Assembly (NCBI RefSeq): GCF_000264905.1
Contig: NW_006763131.1
Location: 3,609,753 to 3,673,752 of the forward strand
Length of the DNA: 64,000 bases
Origin: Stereum hirsutum FP-91666 SS1
Lineage: Eukaryota > Basidiomycota > Agaricomycetes > Russulales > Stereaceae
Direction: 5' to 3'
The notes under the pieces: generated by a model
Databases searched by the model: none
What the model was told of the DNA's origin: nothing
What the model saw: the letters and a program-made list of their open reading frames with translations, nothing else
Shown here: positions 10,441 to 24,060 of the stretch, in pieces
Position numbering within the stretch: the first letter of the stretch is position 1
Layout: each line of letters opens with the position of its first letter
Position numbers and translations under genes: made by a program

Positions 10441-13400
10441 TATTTATGTAAAAGGGTGCTGAACGGAGCAGAGGAAATGAGGGTGGCACAGCGCCACACT
10501 CTGCGCAGTGGGACCGAAAGAGTTTTGCAAGAAATATAGAGATAGAGAGGCCAAGGAGAGGTTGCACTAAGATTGCACGACGGGGGGGAGGAGAAGCTAG
10601 TATAGTGGTCAAGCCCAAGTCCCGTAGACCGTGTCGTGGAGAACGCCATTATCGTACGAGCTGATCCGGTCGATCGTGTAGTTCGATGACAATCCGGTCT
10701 GAGAGTCTGAAGTAAGATCCCGAAGATATTCAATCAATTTTCCCGTTGAGGAGAGCGATTTTCGCGTGATGATGATCGTCGCCCTTGAATGAGATTCGGA
10801 GGTGTACGTGGCGTTGACTCGAGGGAACGCCACAAATGAACATGGCCCGTTCCGGTGCGGGCCGTGGACGCGATCAGAACGCGTCGCGTCGCGTCACCCT
10901 TTCAACCCATGTTTTATTTCGGTAATGTTATCAGAAAAGCGTCCAACGATCTTCGCGCGGTCTTCAGCCTATATGTTGCGTTCATTGGACAGAATAACAG
11001 AACCACGATTACTGGCTCGGTCAATCATCTGGTCCGGCTAAGTACTCAGTACTTATGGCCGACACCTGATTCCGACGAGGGCGCTGGCCACCGACTCGTC
11101 GGAAGGTTCAAAGCTATATCATCCAACATACTTACTCTCACACTTGCGGGCAACCGAAGAACTCAGTCTTCCGCCCGTATACGACATGTCCATGACGAAA
11201 CATATGCTTCAAAGTTACTTATGTGGGGACCCTTCTTCAAGTTCTACTTCTGCCCTTCTACCGCCACTCGTCTGTAGTTCTTCCGTCAAGTTCGCTTGCC
11301 ACTACACTGGGAATATGTCGCGCAAAACGCGTATAAATGTCAGTGTGGGCACGCAGGCTCATATGAGTCCATGAGAACGTGCTATTTGTCTGTGCTCTGG
11401 GGGTGATATAGATGATCCCCATAGCTTAGACCGAATAGCCCTATACCCGAGGGGATTCTCTCTATCTTCTTCATCATGACATCAATATTTGTATCAATTT
11501 AAGAATATGCGTATGCACGGAAATTAAGTAGGATCGTCGGGAACGACCCGAATTCGAAGTTTTGCCACTAGGTGGCAGCAAGGCAATCCTACACGGCCCT
11601 GTGCTGCTCAACGTGCCCTATTCCTCGCCGTCCAATGGTGTGGGTGTGTTTGCGTGATGTTATAGTGCATGCCATCTCTTGAACAGTCTGCCTCCTTCCT
11701 TCAAGTTTGCGGATCTGCCGGTCACCCCATTCCCAGCGTGGCGCGACGGCATGGCTCCCCCAGACTATCCATCGCGTCAGTGGACGCCAAGTGCTTGAAG
11801 ATCGACGCCCTTCCAAACCTTCTCTACTAACCAGCCCGACCCAGCCTGGCATCGATATCCAAATATTCCACCGGCCGTGTACACGTATACTTATCCGTGA
11901 TCGAGTGAAAGCCGAGGACATCCTCCTATACACTCCACGCAGAAGTCCTGCAGGCCGTCTCGCATGACCGCAATTCTTACATACTTAGGTAATCGAACAC
12001 CGTTTCCATTTTTGGAGAACAACTTGAAGGAGATGAATGCGGGAAGTCTGAGGTAGGATGATGAACGGCCCGTCCCGCCACCAACATAGATACGGTTTGA
12101 ATTAATTAGGAACTCGCCACGGAAGCGGGCTCAGGTTCGACCGCTGTATGTGCGATTCATGGTCGATGTATGCATGTAGGTCAAAGAGCCGTACTCTGTG
12201 CGTTGCGGCGCTGGGTGTTTCTGGGATAATGGTAACTTAGTGAGGTCCTGGGAGCGAGTACAGGTCGGACCAGTCAACCCCTATAGAAACAGGAGACGTG
12301 TAAGGTTCTATCGTTTGATGCATCTATACAGCCAACAGACCGCAAAGGTATGATAGAAAGGCGCCGGCGGGACCGAGCATCCATCTCCGTACAGACAGAG
12401 CGCTACTGCGCGGTCATGACGCCTGGGCTGTGCGGTTTGAGATGATTCATGATTCATGAAATCCAAACTCAAAGTCAACACATCACCGCCCAGTGAAAAG
12501 GGTATAGCAGCAGATGGTTCAACGTTCAGATTCTTCCGAGCGGGGGCCAAATGCCCACGGGTTGAGATACCTGTGTGGATGTCGACTGGAGAACCAGTCG
12601 AAACGAAAGTCGCTCGTTGGTTTACAACCAATACGAACTTAGACAAGATCCGACGCGAGAGTCGCTGTGTACGGCAACGATAGCTATAGTCGCCGTTGAC
12701 CGTAGGGTGCAGACAGATGTCTTGGAAGTTCCCAAGTATTCAGATGTATGTTCACGTCGATGCGCTGGCATTGATACGCCGCCATGCAACTTGGACTCGA
12801 GGCATCGCTTCTACGTTCCGGATCCCCACCCCCACAAGCTACGGATATAGACCATCGTCGAGGCAACGGGAATCATCAGCATCTATCCCCATCCCCGAGA
12901 GCACTCGGATTGCGGCCTACTTTAACCATAGCGAGGGTAGACAAGTTTAAAGTGAGCATGAGGGAGGTGTCGTCCGACTTACTCGCCATAGCGGGAACGA
13001 GGCGGGAGGGGTACGTCGTACATACAGGTCTTAACGGCGAATCATGGAATGATAGAGAAATGGAATTCTAACTGTGATTTCGTGGTTAGACCAGTCGGAT
13101 TACATGACATGAAGCTCTAGGAGGTCATCGCGATGGGTCATCCAGGATTCAGCACTCCTAAGAGGAGCCATGATGACCATCATCGGGAACTGAGAAAGAA
13201 CTCGAAACTTAAAGGAGAAGGTTATATCAAAGCGGAAATGAGGCCCGTTCCCAGAAGGAGGTTGCGGGAGGACGACGAACGTTGCTTCCAAACTCCCAAA
13301 CAAGCATACAATGCTGTTATAGCACGGACTGTGTCAATAACCGAAGGTCGTAAGATATGATTGAACGAAGCGTGGTGATAGTTTTGTTGTCGGGATGCCG

Positions 13401-16400
13401 AGTTCTGATGGTCTCGACGGCCGTGCGCGTTATCGGGTCCGCTGGTGGCATAAAAAGGAGACGATATTCGGGGTTCGGCGGCGACAGTCGCTATTATGGG
13501 AATGCGGCAAGGAGGGGCTATTTACAGAAACATGTAGCAGAAAGCTAGCTATCGGCTGTCGGGGTTTTGGGAGAACAGGATGGGGTAATGCAGGGGTAAG
13601 AAAGGTATACAACAACGGGCGAGAGGACGGCGAACGCTATATTTCCGCCTCAGGGTCTCCATGATGCCTGCAAGCCTCCCACAAACAGCGCCCAGGCCGA
13701 GATCAAGAGATTCGCGGTCCAGTGGAGAGGTCGAAAGGTAGACCGTTGCTGTGAAAGCTCGAGCGGAGCTACTGTATTTGGATTGAACACCACAAGCTCA
13801 AGATTCAAGAAACGTCAAATCCACGAGCTCGCAGAGATAAACATAGCAAATACGACCACGGTGGGCGCAATAACGGCACGATCCCGACTGCAACCCGGCG
13901 TTGGCTCCTGCTGCACCAACTTTTGAAGGACAAAAGGGGAAGACCAGCTCAAGGCGACGTACCTTGCGTCGGCACGAAGGCTAATACTTTGTATTCTCGT
14001 TCGTCGGCTGGACTTCTGGAGTGACGTACAGATACAGAAACAGCGATGCATGCTCGTCTTGCGTCGCACCGTAGAATCATGCCGAAAGACGAGAATAAAC
14101 ATGGCAGGGAGCTTGATGGACTAGGACGTGACGGGGTATGAATGTTGGATAAGCGGGGATTATAATCACGATCGCTCGAGAGGAGAAAGATGCCTTTTTC
14201 GAGCCCACAAACAACGTCCAAGCATTCTATGATCAGTCAGCGCAAGTAAGCAACACGACGAAATAGCCGTTAAGCCGAGGCCGAGAGATGCTTACAGACG
14301 ACAGTGATGCGGTGGGTTTGCTACAAGCAGCGAATGGCTAACGAAGCAACTTGACGGGCTGCCGATTGGGGAACCAAGGCCAGCATTACGGCATGACCTC
14401 GCTGCGTAAGGCTCCTACCGAATCCGAAGTGTGGTTCTTGTAATCTAGAGCTTGAGTAAGTTTGTGAGTAACGGAGAGGCCGGTGAGAACCGAGATGAAA
14501 AACTCTTGGACCCCAGGTTTATGCGAGTGAATATTACGTGCCTGATAGTATGGAATTAGTCGCCGGTGTGGGTCCATCAAGGACCGTTAGCTGGGCAAAG
14601 CGAATGACGACGGAGGAAACATAGTTACCGGGGCGAACTTGACCGTCCGAGCATGAAAATCGTTCAGGCAGAGAAATCGGGTGCTGGATAAAGGTCCTTC
14701 GACGGTCGTAGCGGTGGCTAAGTCGTGGACCAAGCGCTGAAGAGAAGAGTCCGAGACTGCGAGGGAACAGGGCGCATCAGACCGTCAGACGTCTGAAAGA
14801 GGAAGAAGAAGCTCATGCCGTACATATATGTATACAAGACCAGCTGGATGCAACTCAAGGCCCATTCCTCCCAGGGTCAACATCAGCGGGTCTGATTCGC
14901 CATGGTCTGTGCGGGGATAAAAGACGGAGCGCGCGTGTCCATGATGTATGGGGGCCTTTCTAGCAAACAAACGGAGAAGACACTCGAGACATCAAGCATG
15001 TTGCATCACGGCCATCACACCTGCTTCTTTGGGACTGGTTATGTCTGATGAGATAGGGTCCATTGGAGTAGTTCCGTTACGAACGCGAACGAGTATTTCA
15101 TACGGACAAGTACAGGAACCTGCGATGAGGACTGAAGAGTCAGACGAGTGATGGTCGGAGAACATACCGGTATATGAAAACAGCCGATGGATTTGTGGCT
15201 GTATTGTGGTGCTTGTGGGGATCTATTTGAGGCGCTAGAATGGCAAAAGTGTGACCCAGAGATGAGGCCACCTACGTACATAGAATGCTGTCGAGAGCAG
15301 GGAATGGTGTACATGCTGTAAGTTCTGAAGTAACGATCGCGCTAGCTTGAACGCGAAGGGGATGTGAGGGCGGTACCGCGCAGCAAAGCGTCTCTTGAAG
15401 GAAGAGCGCGACTGGGAGATGAAAGATGGCCGTCGGAATTTGCGTAACTTCCAGAGAGAAGATGGCGAGGATGAGGTGTGAACGGCGGCCCACAGGCGCG
15501 TAGCCGGACGAACGGTAGGCCATGGATAATCCTCGCCGATGGTGCACACCTGCAATGTCGCAGACAGGTGTGCCAATGGGTCGATTCATGAATAGACAGT
15601 GAAGTGGTGGATCGCTCGGTCTGGAAAGGCGAAAGACCTGAATCCGGTGTCAGTCGGGAAAAGATCAGCTCGCAGGCTGGCGACGGAGAGGTGCCGAGCG
15701 AATAGATCGCTCATAAGTCCAAAAGAGGGAGTTCTCATCGAGAGGAAGAGGCGCAGGCGGTTGTCTGAATTTGCAAGTGCTTGAGTTTACACAAGTGTTA
15801 CATAAAAAAGCCAGCCAGAAGAGGCAAGAAACGACCTGGTGAATGGGAGGCGCTGTGATTGATGCGAGCAGTGTTGAACCGAGGCCCGAGAGATGGAGGC
15901 TTGGGAGGAGTGGAAGGGAGAAGAACGTGGAGAGCAACGAAAGATCGATGTGCCGATTCGAAGCTGTGGACGAGTCCGAGGGCAATGGTGGGAGGAAGGT
16001 AGAACGCCGTCCGCACCGTTCTGTCGGAACGAAATGGCTCGGAATTTGCACTACTGGTGCACACGGTGGCAGACGGAGATAGTGCAGATCTGATGGCTGT
16101 GAGCGGGCAGGGCGGCCACTGTCCCGGCGGCTGCAAAAGGACGAGTAGGCCGTCGAGGACGACGAGCAGGGTGCCCGAGCAGGGGCGAGAGGGGTCGACG
16201 ACGTCGCCGGTGGTAAGCGATGGACGTTGAGCGGGACGGGCGGTGGGAGGGCGAGCGTGGGGTGAATGCCGGAGATTAAAATGAAATTTGAAATGGGGTC
16301 GAGCCAGGACAGGTCGTTCGCACGGGCAGATCACGACGCGTTTTCCGGCGCCTCTGCTATCCTATTTATGCCTCCATTCATCCATGCCAGACCGTCCCCC

Positions 16401-16453
16401 TCCCCCCTCAACGGCCTCTGCCCTCTCTCTCTGCGTCGACGCCGTTCGCGACG
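10441..16453. other. Six kilobases without a secure gene
   Basis: Many short open frames on both strands, no recognisable protein domain, no rRNA or tRNA. On the minus strand between about 13.8 and 15.6 kb there are several coding-like segments bordered by GT...AG signals (for example GTATGT at 15168 descending to an AG near 15133), which could be parts of an unresolved multi-exon orphan gene. I could not assemble a continuous frame. The final 100 bp before 16454 are C/T-rich and probably belong to the next gene's promoter. Confidence 0.35.
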
Positions 16454-18789
16454 ATGGCCCCCAACATCACCACCATTCCCCGTGAAGTCCTTGAGCGCAT
16501 TGCTTTCGAGCTCGTCATGACCGACCAGCGAGGTCGGCCTGCAGAGCTCGTTAGCCTCTTACTTGCCTGCCGCGACCTGAATAAGAAACTGTCTTTCAAG
16601 CTCTGTCCTGCTCTCTACGCTCGCATCCACAAGTCCATGTTTGATACTGCTGCCCCACACCGTCGCTTCGGCTCTAAAGCCATCCGCTCCTCCAATCTTA
16701 CCTCGCAGCTCCGTGCAAACTGCTCCATGCTCCGACGTATCCGTCAAGGAGACGTCTATTCTCCTCACGTTCTCGATGACTTCTGGCTTGCATATGTTTT
16801 GATTATGGAAAATGATGGGAAGAATAGGGTGCAACTGGACAGAGCGGGCTTGGGCGTCGTTGTGAATAAATTCGTGCGGTCACGGTTGTGGGAGGACGCA
16901 GAGAACGGTTGGCCACGGGAGAAGGCCATAAACGCTCTTGCTCTCTGGTTGCTGTGGTGCACAACGACGAGAGGTTCGTCTTAAATGGTTCAATTCCTTC
17001 TTTTTCTTCTGTCTCAACAACTTTCACAGAGTCTGTCGACCATGAACATCCTACGGAACGTGCAGAGCTTGTGCGGCTCCTCCTGCCATACGTCGTCATG
17101 GCTTTCAAGGTACGCTATTCATTGTTGGCTCTATCTATGCTCCATCCTCAATATCGATCGCCCAGTATCCATCCTTTCACGCCCCCGACAACCACTTTTT
17201 CCTTCCGTTACCGGAGGAATGGGAGCGAGATGACCTTGTGTCTGTCCGGACTATCCACGGATCCTACCCCCTCTACCGCGAACCCGATGAAACGAGGCAC
17301 ACCTTCGCGCTCTACGGTTCCGACGTCGACGTCGGCACTCCATCGCTCACAGCCGCCGCCAAGCTCATCTACTTCTCTCGCCGTGAAGTCCTTCAACTTG
17401 ACGTGCCCGACAACGTCCCCGTTAACCGGGCGCAAGCCAACGAAGTTGGTTACACCCGCCAAACCCAAGCCGACATCATCGAAGTCAACACTCACAAGGG
17501 CGCGAAGTTTTTGTCTCCGTCAGATTGGAAATGGGCAGAGAAGTTGTCGGACGAGGACTACTTGTACGAGACGGATGGCGTCTGGAAAGCGGACCTCAGG
17601 TCACCGAGCGCGCAGTGGGATTGTGATTGGGAACGAGTACGGTACTGTTGGGATCCGTGGTCTCAGCCTTTCTTGAAAGGTTCGACATACACGTTCGGTT
17701 GTCTAGACGGACTGTTCCAGGGCCGTATGCTGGTAAGTTACGACAGTCGATATCTTCTCTTTCGTATAGAATTACGTGTCCTGATTGAAGGTGTAGGTTC
17801 CCTCGGATGACGGCTACTTCAACCTCCTTCCCACGATGAACTACCCGCAAGACTTCAGCGAAATGTCTCCCTACATGACAACCTGGCCCGTCTTCATGCG
17901 TCTACGAGAGCATCATTGTATCAACCCTGCCGTAGCTCTGCTTCCAGGAGGACCCCCCGATGACCTTGCGGACGATGGCATTCAGAACGCTTGGATGCCC
18001 GCAGTCCATTGCCGTGAATCCGACGTAAGTCTAATTTCACGTTGATAGTCCTGTTTTATCATACTCATATACAGTTTTAGGGGAAGGTTATTTGTCGCGA
18101 TGGTGATGACAACATATCGGAGTACGAAACATACGCATCGGGTCGTCCCTCTTCTCACAGCGCAGATACCTGCACCTTCTGTATCAGACGGAGGGCAGCC
18201 GATGAACAGGCGACGAGAGAACGATATGAGGCGCGGATTTCCTCTGTTCGGATAGAGGAAGTCGAGGATGAGGTGGACTTCCCTCGGCACGAGGACTACG
18301 AAGAGGATTTCGCAAGAGCATGGTCCCTTCCTTCGAGCTCGGACGAGTCGGACGATGAAGAGGACACTCTTGACGGCTCATGCTCCGGGATTCAAGACAT
18401 CATCATCACTGGCGAGGTACGTCTTGACTTATCACCTCCTTGTACTCTATTGCATCGCTGATACCCTCCTCCCCGCAGACCGACCCTGACCATGGTGCAG
18501 CCTGGGGCCGCTTTACATTCCTAGGCCGTGTTCGATCTTGGGATGGACTGATCGCCCTCGTTCGTATCCCTGTACGTTGTTTACCCTCCGTGTCCGACTC
18601 CTGCAGCCTTGCTGATCTTTCGTATGTCATTTGAAGTATGGCCCACAGGCGCAAATGGGGCGTGCACGTTGGGTGTTCCGTGGCTACCTGCATTACGGCC
18701 AGGTCCTCGTCGGCAGCTGGCGAGGCGCGGCAACGGACCCGTCTTCGATTCCTTGGGAAGGTCCGTTCGTGGCGTCACGCCGCACGTAA
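16454..18789 (+). CDS. F-box-like protein of the Agaricomycete expanded family
   Basis: Seven exons in phase (16454-16973, 17030-17109, 17166-17732, 17797-18024, 18081-18416, 18479-18571, 18637-18789), 658 residues. The N-terminus ITTIPREVLERIAFEL is an F-box-type SKP1-binding helix start (residues about 5-20), followed by LVSLLLACRDLNKKLS, the pattern of the large mushroom F-box family. The remainder is a long variable region with conserved aromatic/acidic patches (LPLPEEWERDD, FLSPSDWKWAEKL, WDCDWERVRYCWDPW), an acidic stretch (SSSDESDDEEDT) and a C-terminal WVFRGYLHYGQVLVGSWRG. Family knowledge suggests a substrate adaptor of an SCF ubiquitin ligase; the substrate cannot be inferred. The start ATG has a purine at -3 and a G at +4. 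Confidence 0.82.
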
Positions 18790-20948
18790 ATGCCCATACC
18801 CAAGGGTCGTACGCCGGGCGTGCACGACGAAGCTTTGGCCCCACCTGTGGCATCTCTCTCCGCCCCCTCGACTCTATTTCCTCCCTTTTGTCGGTCCTTC
18901 TCGGCACACGAGCAGATACTATACAGCGTAAACCCGTTCATCTATTCTCTCGGCCTCAGTCTTCATGAACTTCGTTCTCCCCACACCTTTCGCGTTTCCC
19001 CATCCAATCGTCATCGGCCCCGTTGCATCACTCCCTCTTCCGTTTTCGTCGTCTGCGATTCATCTTCTTTCCCTCGCTTTCTCGGCTTAGGCGCAAACAT
19101 CCTTACGCTTTAGTCTGTACGCTGATACTCCGCTCGCTTTGCCCGCTTGTCTCCGGATCTCCCTTCGTCATTTCGTATATCACGCCCCGTTCGGCTGTCC
19201 CTCGAACTGGGATGGTACAACATCGCTCTATATGAGGATGATGTACAAGTCGTATACGTGCCCCTCGCATGCTCACCGATCTGTCTCGTGTTGCTCTTAA
19301 ATTGTAGCTTACTTCTACCGTTCTTTCTCCTGGCTTTCATGATTTCATCCCGGGTCGGAACAGAACTTTCTCCTTTCTCTCGCACTGCACCCCGCATTCC
19401 CATTCTGCTGAACAATTTCCCATTACCTCACATTCTCGTATTCCCATTTGCATCAATACATATCCACGTCTCGTCATCTTTTGTGCTTCTCTACTCGCAT
19501 CCGAATATATATATATACCTGCCTTTTCCTTGCGCATATCACTGCATGCATGTCTCGCTCTTGCTTCCCTCTCTTGCTTTACATATCGGCTTCAGTTTCG
19601 TCCCTGCTGTTCGTCTTCGTCTTTACATGCTTCCATACATTTTCCGTCTGTTTCCGTTTTAGATTCAGCGCAATACCTGTTTATTCACACACACACAATT
19701 TCTCGTCCGTTTCTTTGCATCCCTCTGTGCCCTTCGCGCAGAAAGTTAACAATGTACTACATCCAAGCCGAGCCTTCTGTAACTGTGCTTCATTCTGAAC
19801 CGCTCAGCCCGTTGCCCTCGGTAATCTGTCTGCTGCCGCCGGATTCCTAGTTCGCGCACTGGACCCGTATGGACTGTATTTGTCCCAGGTCGAGGGCAGT
19901 GCATAGCATTCCACAAGAGCCAAATGAAGAGCAAAAGGTCAAGCCCGACCGACGGCGACTCATTGCATCGGTAGCATCGACGACGTCACGAGCGAGCCGC
20001 AGTAATAATTGCTGCAGCGGCAACTAGCGGCTCGGCTCGATCACGATCGAGTACTTATGATCGAGTAGCAGGCACGGAAGCATCTGCCCTCGTAAAAAGC
20101 CATCTCGCGTCGGCTCAGCATCACATCGGGGCTCCCGCACACCCGGAAGCTCCAGCAGAAACTGCTAATTGGTCAGGATTTGCGGAAATGAATTGTGAAT
20201 AACGGGTGTTGCAACTCCGACGTCCGTTTGGAATTCTCTCTTTCGGATGATGGAGAGGTGTTGGAGGGAGGATATCGCGAGGCACACGGACGACGGACGA
20301 CGGACATCGAATTTATTGACGACGGACGGCTTGAGCGCACATGAGGCGCAGGTTAGGATACCGTTGGCACGATTTCGCGAGGCCGCGGTGGAGCTCAAGG
20401 GTCGAGACTTGGGCCTAAGACCGCGGTTCAAAAGCATGGAGGAGGGTGTCTTCCATGATTTCTTTCGAGGAGTGCGTATCATGCTTGCTTACGCTTCATG
20501 CTAAGCATTCACTGTCTTGCGTGGTCATTTGTTTCCTGCTATCTCCGTAATCAAGGTCACAACTCATTCCATTTGTGATACTCGTATAGTAATTATCTGC
20601 AAGCGTACTAATAACCAGAGCTGCGGCGGGCCAGACATTAGCAGGTATGCTCGAGTTCACGGACAAGTGGACACTTTCATCTTTGGATATCTCGTGTCCA
20701 TTGTTCTAATTTCGGTGGACGACATGAGAGCGGGATGATGACCAGCGGCAAGCCGACGGTACGCCTCGCAGGATGTGTCCGGTGATTCGCTCGTCCATGG
20801 TTGCCCATCTCACACTCTCTGTCCTTCCATCCACCCATCCATTCATCCCCAAGGAGCTCGGTTCATCAACACCGCCTTACTTTTGCTTAATTCTAGTCAC
20901 CCTGTCTTCACCGTCGCGGCGTCTCGCGTATAGCGCCTCGTTCCACGA
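18790..20948. other. Intergenic, pyrimidine-rich stretch and one orphan open frame
   Basis: 18.8-19.8 kb is markedly T/C-rich on the + strand, making several long hydrophobic reading frames that look like composition artefacts. A CA repeat sits near 19688. At 20247-20504 an open frame of 85 codons has a coding-like C-terminal half (IPLARFREAAVEL) that stops soon after a possible splice donor (GTGCGT near 20472), so it may be a remnant or a lone exon. A CGACGGA repeat lies near 20288-20330. Confidence 0.35.
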
Positions 20949-23018
20949 ATGCAGATCCAAGAACAACTTGACTACGGCGTCCATGAAGATCCCCGCGGCA
21001 CCACGAGAACGACGATCCTCACCGCCGCAACGACCGAAGCAGATGCAGCCGCCTCCGTCTCCGAGCCCGAGCACGTCGCCGCACGCGCCCCGTCCCAGTT
21101 TCAGACGGCGGCATTCGCACGAGCTGAACCCCAGCCCGAGCACCTGGATACTATGACTCTGACGGCGTTAACGGACATGATGAAGTCGGAAGGCTCTGAG
21201 TCTTTCGAGGCCTCCGTCGTGACGCGCGTCTATGCTGGCAAGTTATTCGACCCGGAGAGTCTGGAGTTATTGGAGAATAGAGTGATTACTGTCTCGGAAA
21301 CATTGGGCTTAGTGCTTGACGTGAGGACGTTTGAAGAGGCTGAATACGGGGCAGAGACAGCAGTATGGAAGGATAAAGAGAATCGAGGCGAGGTGTCAAA
21401 AGTTAGAACGGTGGACCTGCGGAAGTTGACGGTGTTGCCGGGTTTTGTGGACGCACATGTACATTGTGAGTTGCTCCTGACAGTCCTGTTTTTGTGTATT
21501 CGCGTGCTGCGTCAGGGTGTATGGATATCGTGTTGATCGCCGTTCTATGGCAGTCTTCTTGCATGACTATGGCGAGACCTCATGGGAAGACCAAGTAAAC
21601 AAAGAAAGTCTTGTCGAGAGGACGGTGAGGGCCACAGTCCACGCTAAACGCACACTCATGGCCGGTTTCACAACCGTCAGGTCAGTTCTCTCTTCAGTCT
21701 GTGCATACGGCCCCTTGCTCATCTCGCCAATACCAATCCCACCGTTGATAAGCGAAGACACTGATTGGAATACCCCCATCCCCACCCTCCTCAACCTGCA
21801 TCTTACAGAGACCTAGGAACAGAAGGCGCCGGAGACGCAGACATCGCCCTCCGCAAATGTCTCTCAGGTCCCAACCCTCTCATCCCAGGCCCACGTTACT
21901 TTTGCGCGGACCGCGCTATCGCATCCACCGGGAGCTACCAACCCAAGAGCTCAATACACGTGCATCAGGAAGGAGTGGACGGCGTTTCCGGTGCTGAGGT
22001 GGCAGATGGTGTAGATGAGTGCATCAAGGCAGTGAGGAGGCAGATTGGTGCTGGCGCTGACTGGATAAAGGTATGTCGCGGTGACCCTGATTGCAACGGC
22101 GTCATGGAGCAGAACTAACAAGTGTGCTTGCAGATCTACGCAGGTGAGTTATGCCACAGACTGCAAACAACAACACACCAAGGGATACTCGTCTGACTCG
22201 CCGTTCGAATCGAAATGACAGACTACGGCGTTCGCAGCCGCGCAACCCTCGCCGGCCCAACACCCTCCATCCGCACCTTCTCAGCTCCCGAAACAGAAGC
22301 CATGATCCAGACAGCTCACTTCTACGGCGTCAAAGTCGCCGTCCACGCCGCCAACCGAGAAACCTCTATCAGCGTCCTTTCCCAAGGCGCAGACACCCTC
22401 GAACACGGCATGGACCTCGACAACAAACACTCCTTCCATCCTCCACGCAAAGGAGTCCACGAGCCTCATCTGTACGACCATCGATCGATGAAAGAGCTAT
22501 TTGCGAACGCGATCTGGGTGCCTACTCTCGCTGTGTTCTATAAATCGGGCTTGAGGGAGAAGAACTTCGACCGCTGGCAGAGAATCTCCGAGACGTTCAG
22601 GAATGCGTTGGCGTCGGGGTTGCAGAATATTGCGTGTGGAGGGGATACAGGGGCGTTTTCGCATGGAGAGAATGCGCTGGAGATGCAGTTGATGGTGAGG
22701 CTGGGGGCAGATTGGAAGAAAGTGTTGAGGTGGGCGACGTTGGGCGGGTGGCGCTGCGTGCGGTCTATGGCGTGGGAGGGTGAAGAGGGTGCGAGGCGAC
22801 TAGCGAATATGGCGCGGATGGGCGAGACTGCGACGGCCGTGGGGGACAATGAGGTGCCGTTTGGAGTATTGAAGAAGGGGTGGGCGGCTGATATCGTGGC
22901 CACGAAGGGCGATCTGGAGAAGGACTTTGAGAAGGCTGTGGATAGGGGCAGTATTGACTTCGTGATGAAAGCGGGGCGCATCTATAAGATTGATGGTCAA
23001 GAGGTACCCTCCCCATAG
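20949..23018 (+). CDS. Metal-dependent amidohydrolase (prolidase/imidazolonepropionase-like branch)
   Basis: A TIM-barrel hydrolase acting on amide bonds; substrate not predictable. Exons 20949-21465, 21554-21680, 21809-22070, 22134-22143 and 22222-23018 give 570 residues. Visible metal-site landmarks: GFVDAHVH with the His-x-His pair at the end of exon 1; GADWIK, whose lysine (codon 22068-22070) is the expected carboxylated metal bridge; VHAAN; TLEHG; and CGGDTGAFSHG with the catalytic Asp. LMAGFTTVRDLGTEGAG and the C-terminal GVLKKGWAADIVATKGD are typical of the family. Start choice is uncertain: 20949 gives an N-terminal tail rich in Ala/Glu/Thr, while ATGs at 21154 or 21178 would give a more usual length. 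Exon 4 is only 10 nt. Between TLEHG and WVPTLAVF there is an odd linker rich in His/Pro (codons about 22428-22490). Confidence 0.88.
22134..22143 (+). other. 10-nt microexon in the amidohydrolase gene
   Basis: CTTGCAG|ATCTACGCAG|GTGAGT encodes Ile-Tyr-Ala plus the first base of Asp. It directly follows the exon ending in the predicted carboxylated lysine. Skipping it would shift the frame of the last exon. Confidence 0.85.
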
Positions 23019-23345
23019 GCCAGTGACACCGATTCCATATTACATACACTCTACCTGTGAATACCTAACATTGTACAGTTGAACAAGCCACATACCTTGA
23101 CATTCTGCGACTTTGATACGCACTACCCACCCTTACTCACCTCAATAACCATGCCGATCCATTTTACCATTTAGAGCGAACGAAACTTCTTGGACGATCA
23201 CGAACGCGCTAGAAGCTGCATAGATCATATTCACTATCATGGTATCATACAAAGGAGTCGGATCAGAACCTGGCATATCAAGACATAGGCGATACAAAAG
23301 GAAAAAAAAGGTGAAGGCCGGGTGGATAGGATGGGTAGGGTGCAA
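23019..23345. other. Convergent 3' space between amidohydrolase and histone H4
   Basis: 327 bp shared by the two 3' ends. No gene, no animal-type histone stem-loop recognised. Confidence 0.5.
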
Positions 23346-23910
<565 letters not shown>

Positions 23911-24060
23911 TGTTGATATTGTTGTAGTGATGGGAGGGGGCGGAGGGCTGTAGAGATGATGGCGGTTGAGAAGAGAGAGGAACGACAAGCGGCATGTTCC
24001 GCTAATACACGCTCGTCCGCTGTGTCACGTGTCGGACTCACCGCCGCGACGCATCCCATA

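Noticed and set aside
10609..10860. Minus-strand frame with N-glycosylation sites (VNATYTSE, SNYTIDR) as an extracellular exon of the gene at 9691-10440
   Set aside because: Attractive composition, but no ATG and no donor was found that joins it in frame to the membrane-protein exon.
15798..16334. Minus-strand open frame of 178 codons just upstream of the F-box gene
   Set aside because: Overlaps other equally open frames in a GC-rich, stop-poor stretch; no domain, no consistent splice structure.
19147..19850. Hydrophobic open frame of 171 codons resembling a membrane protein
   Set aside because: The hydrophobicity follows from the T/C-rich composition of the strand; all frames look alike and no start or splice context supports it.
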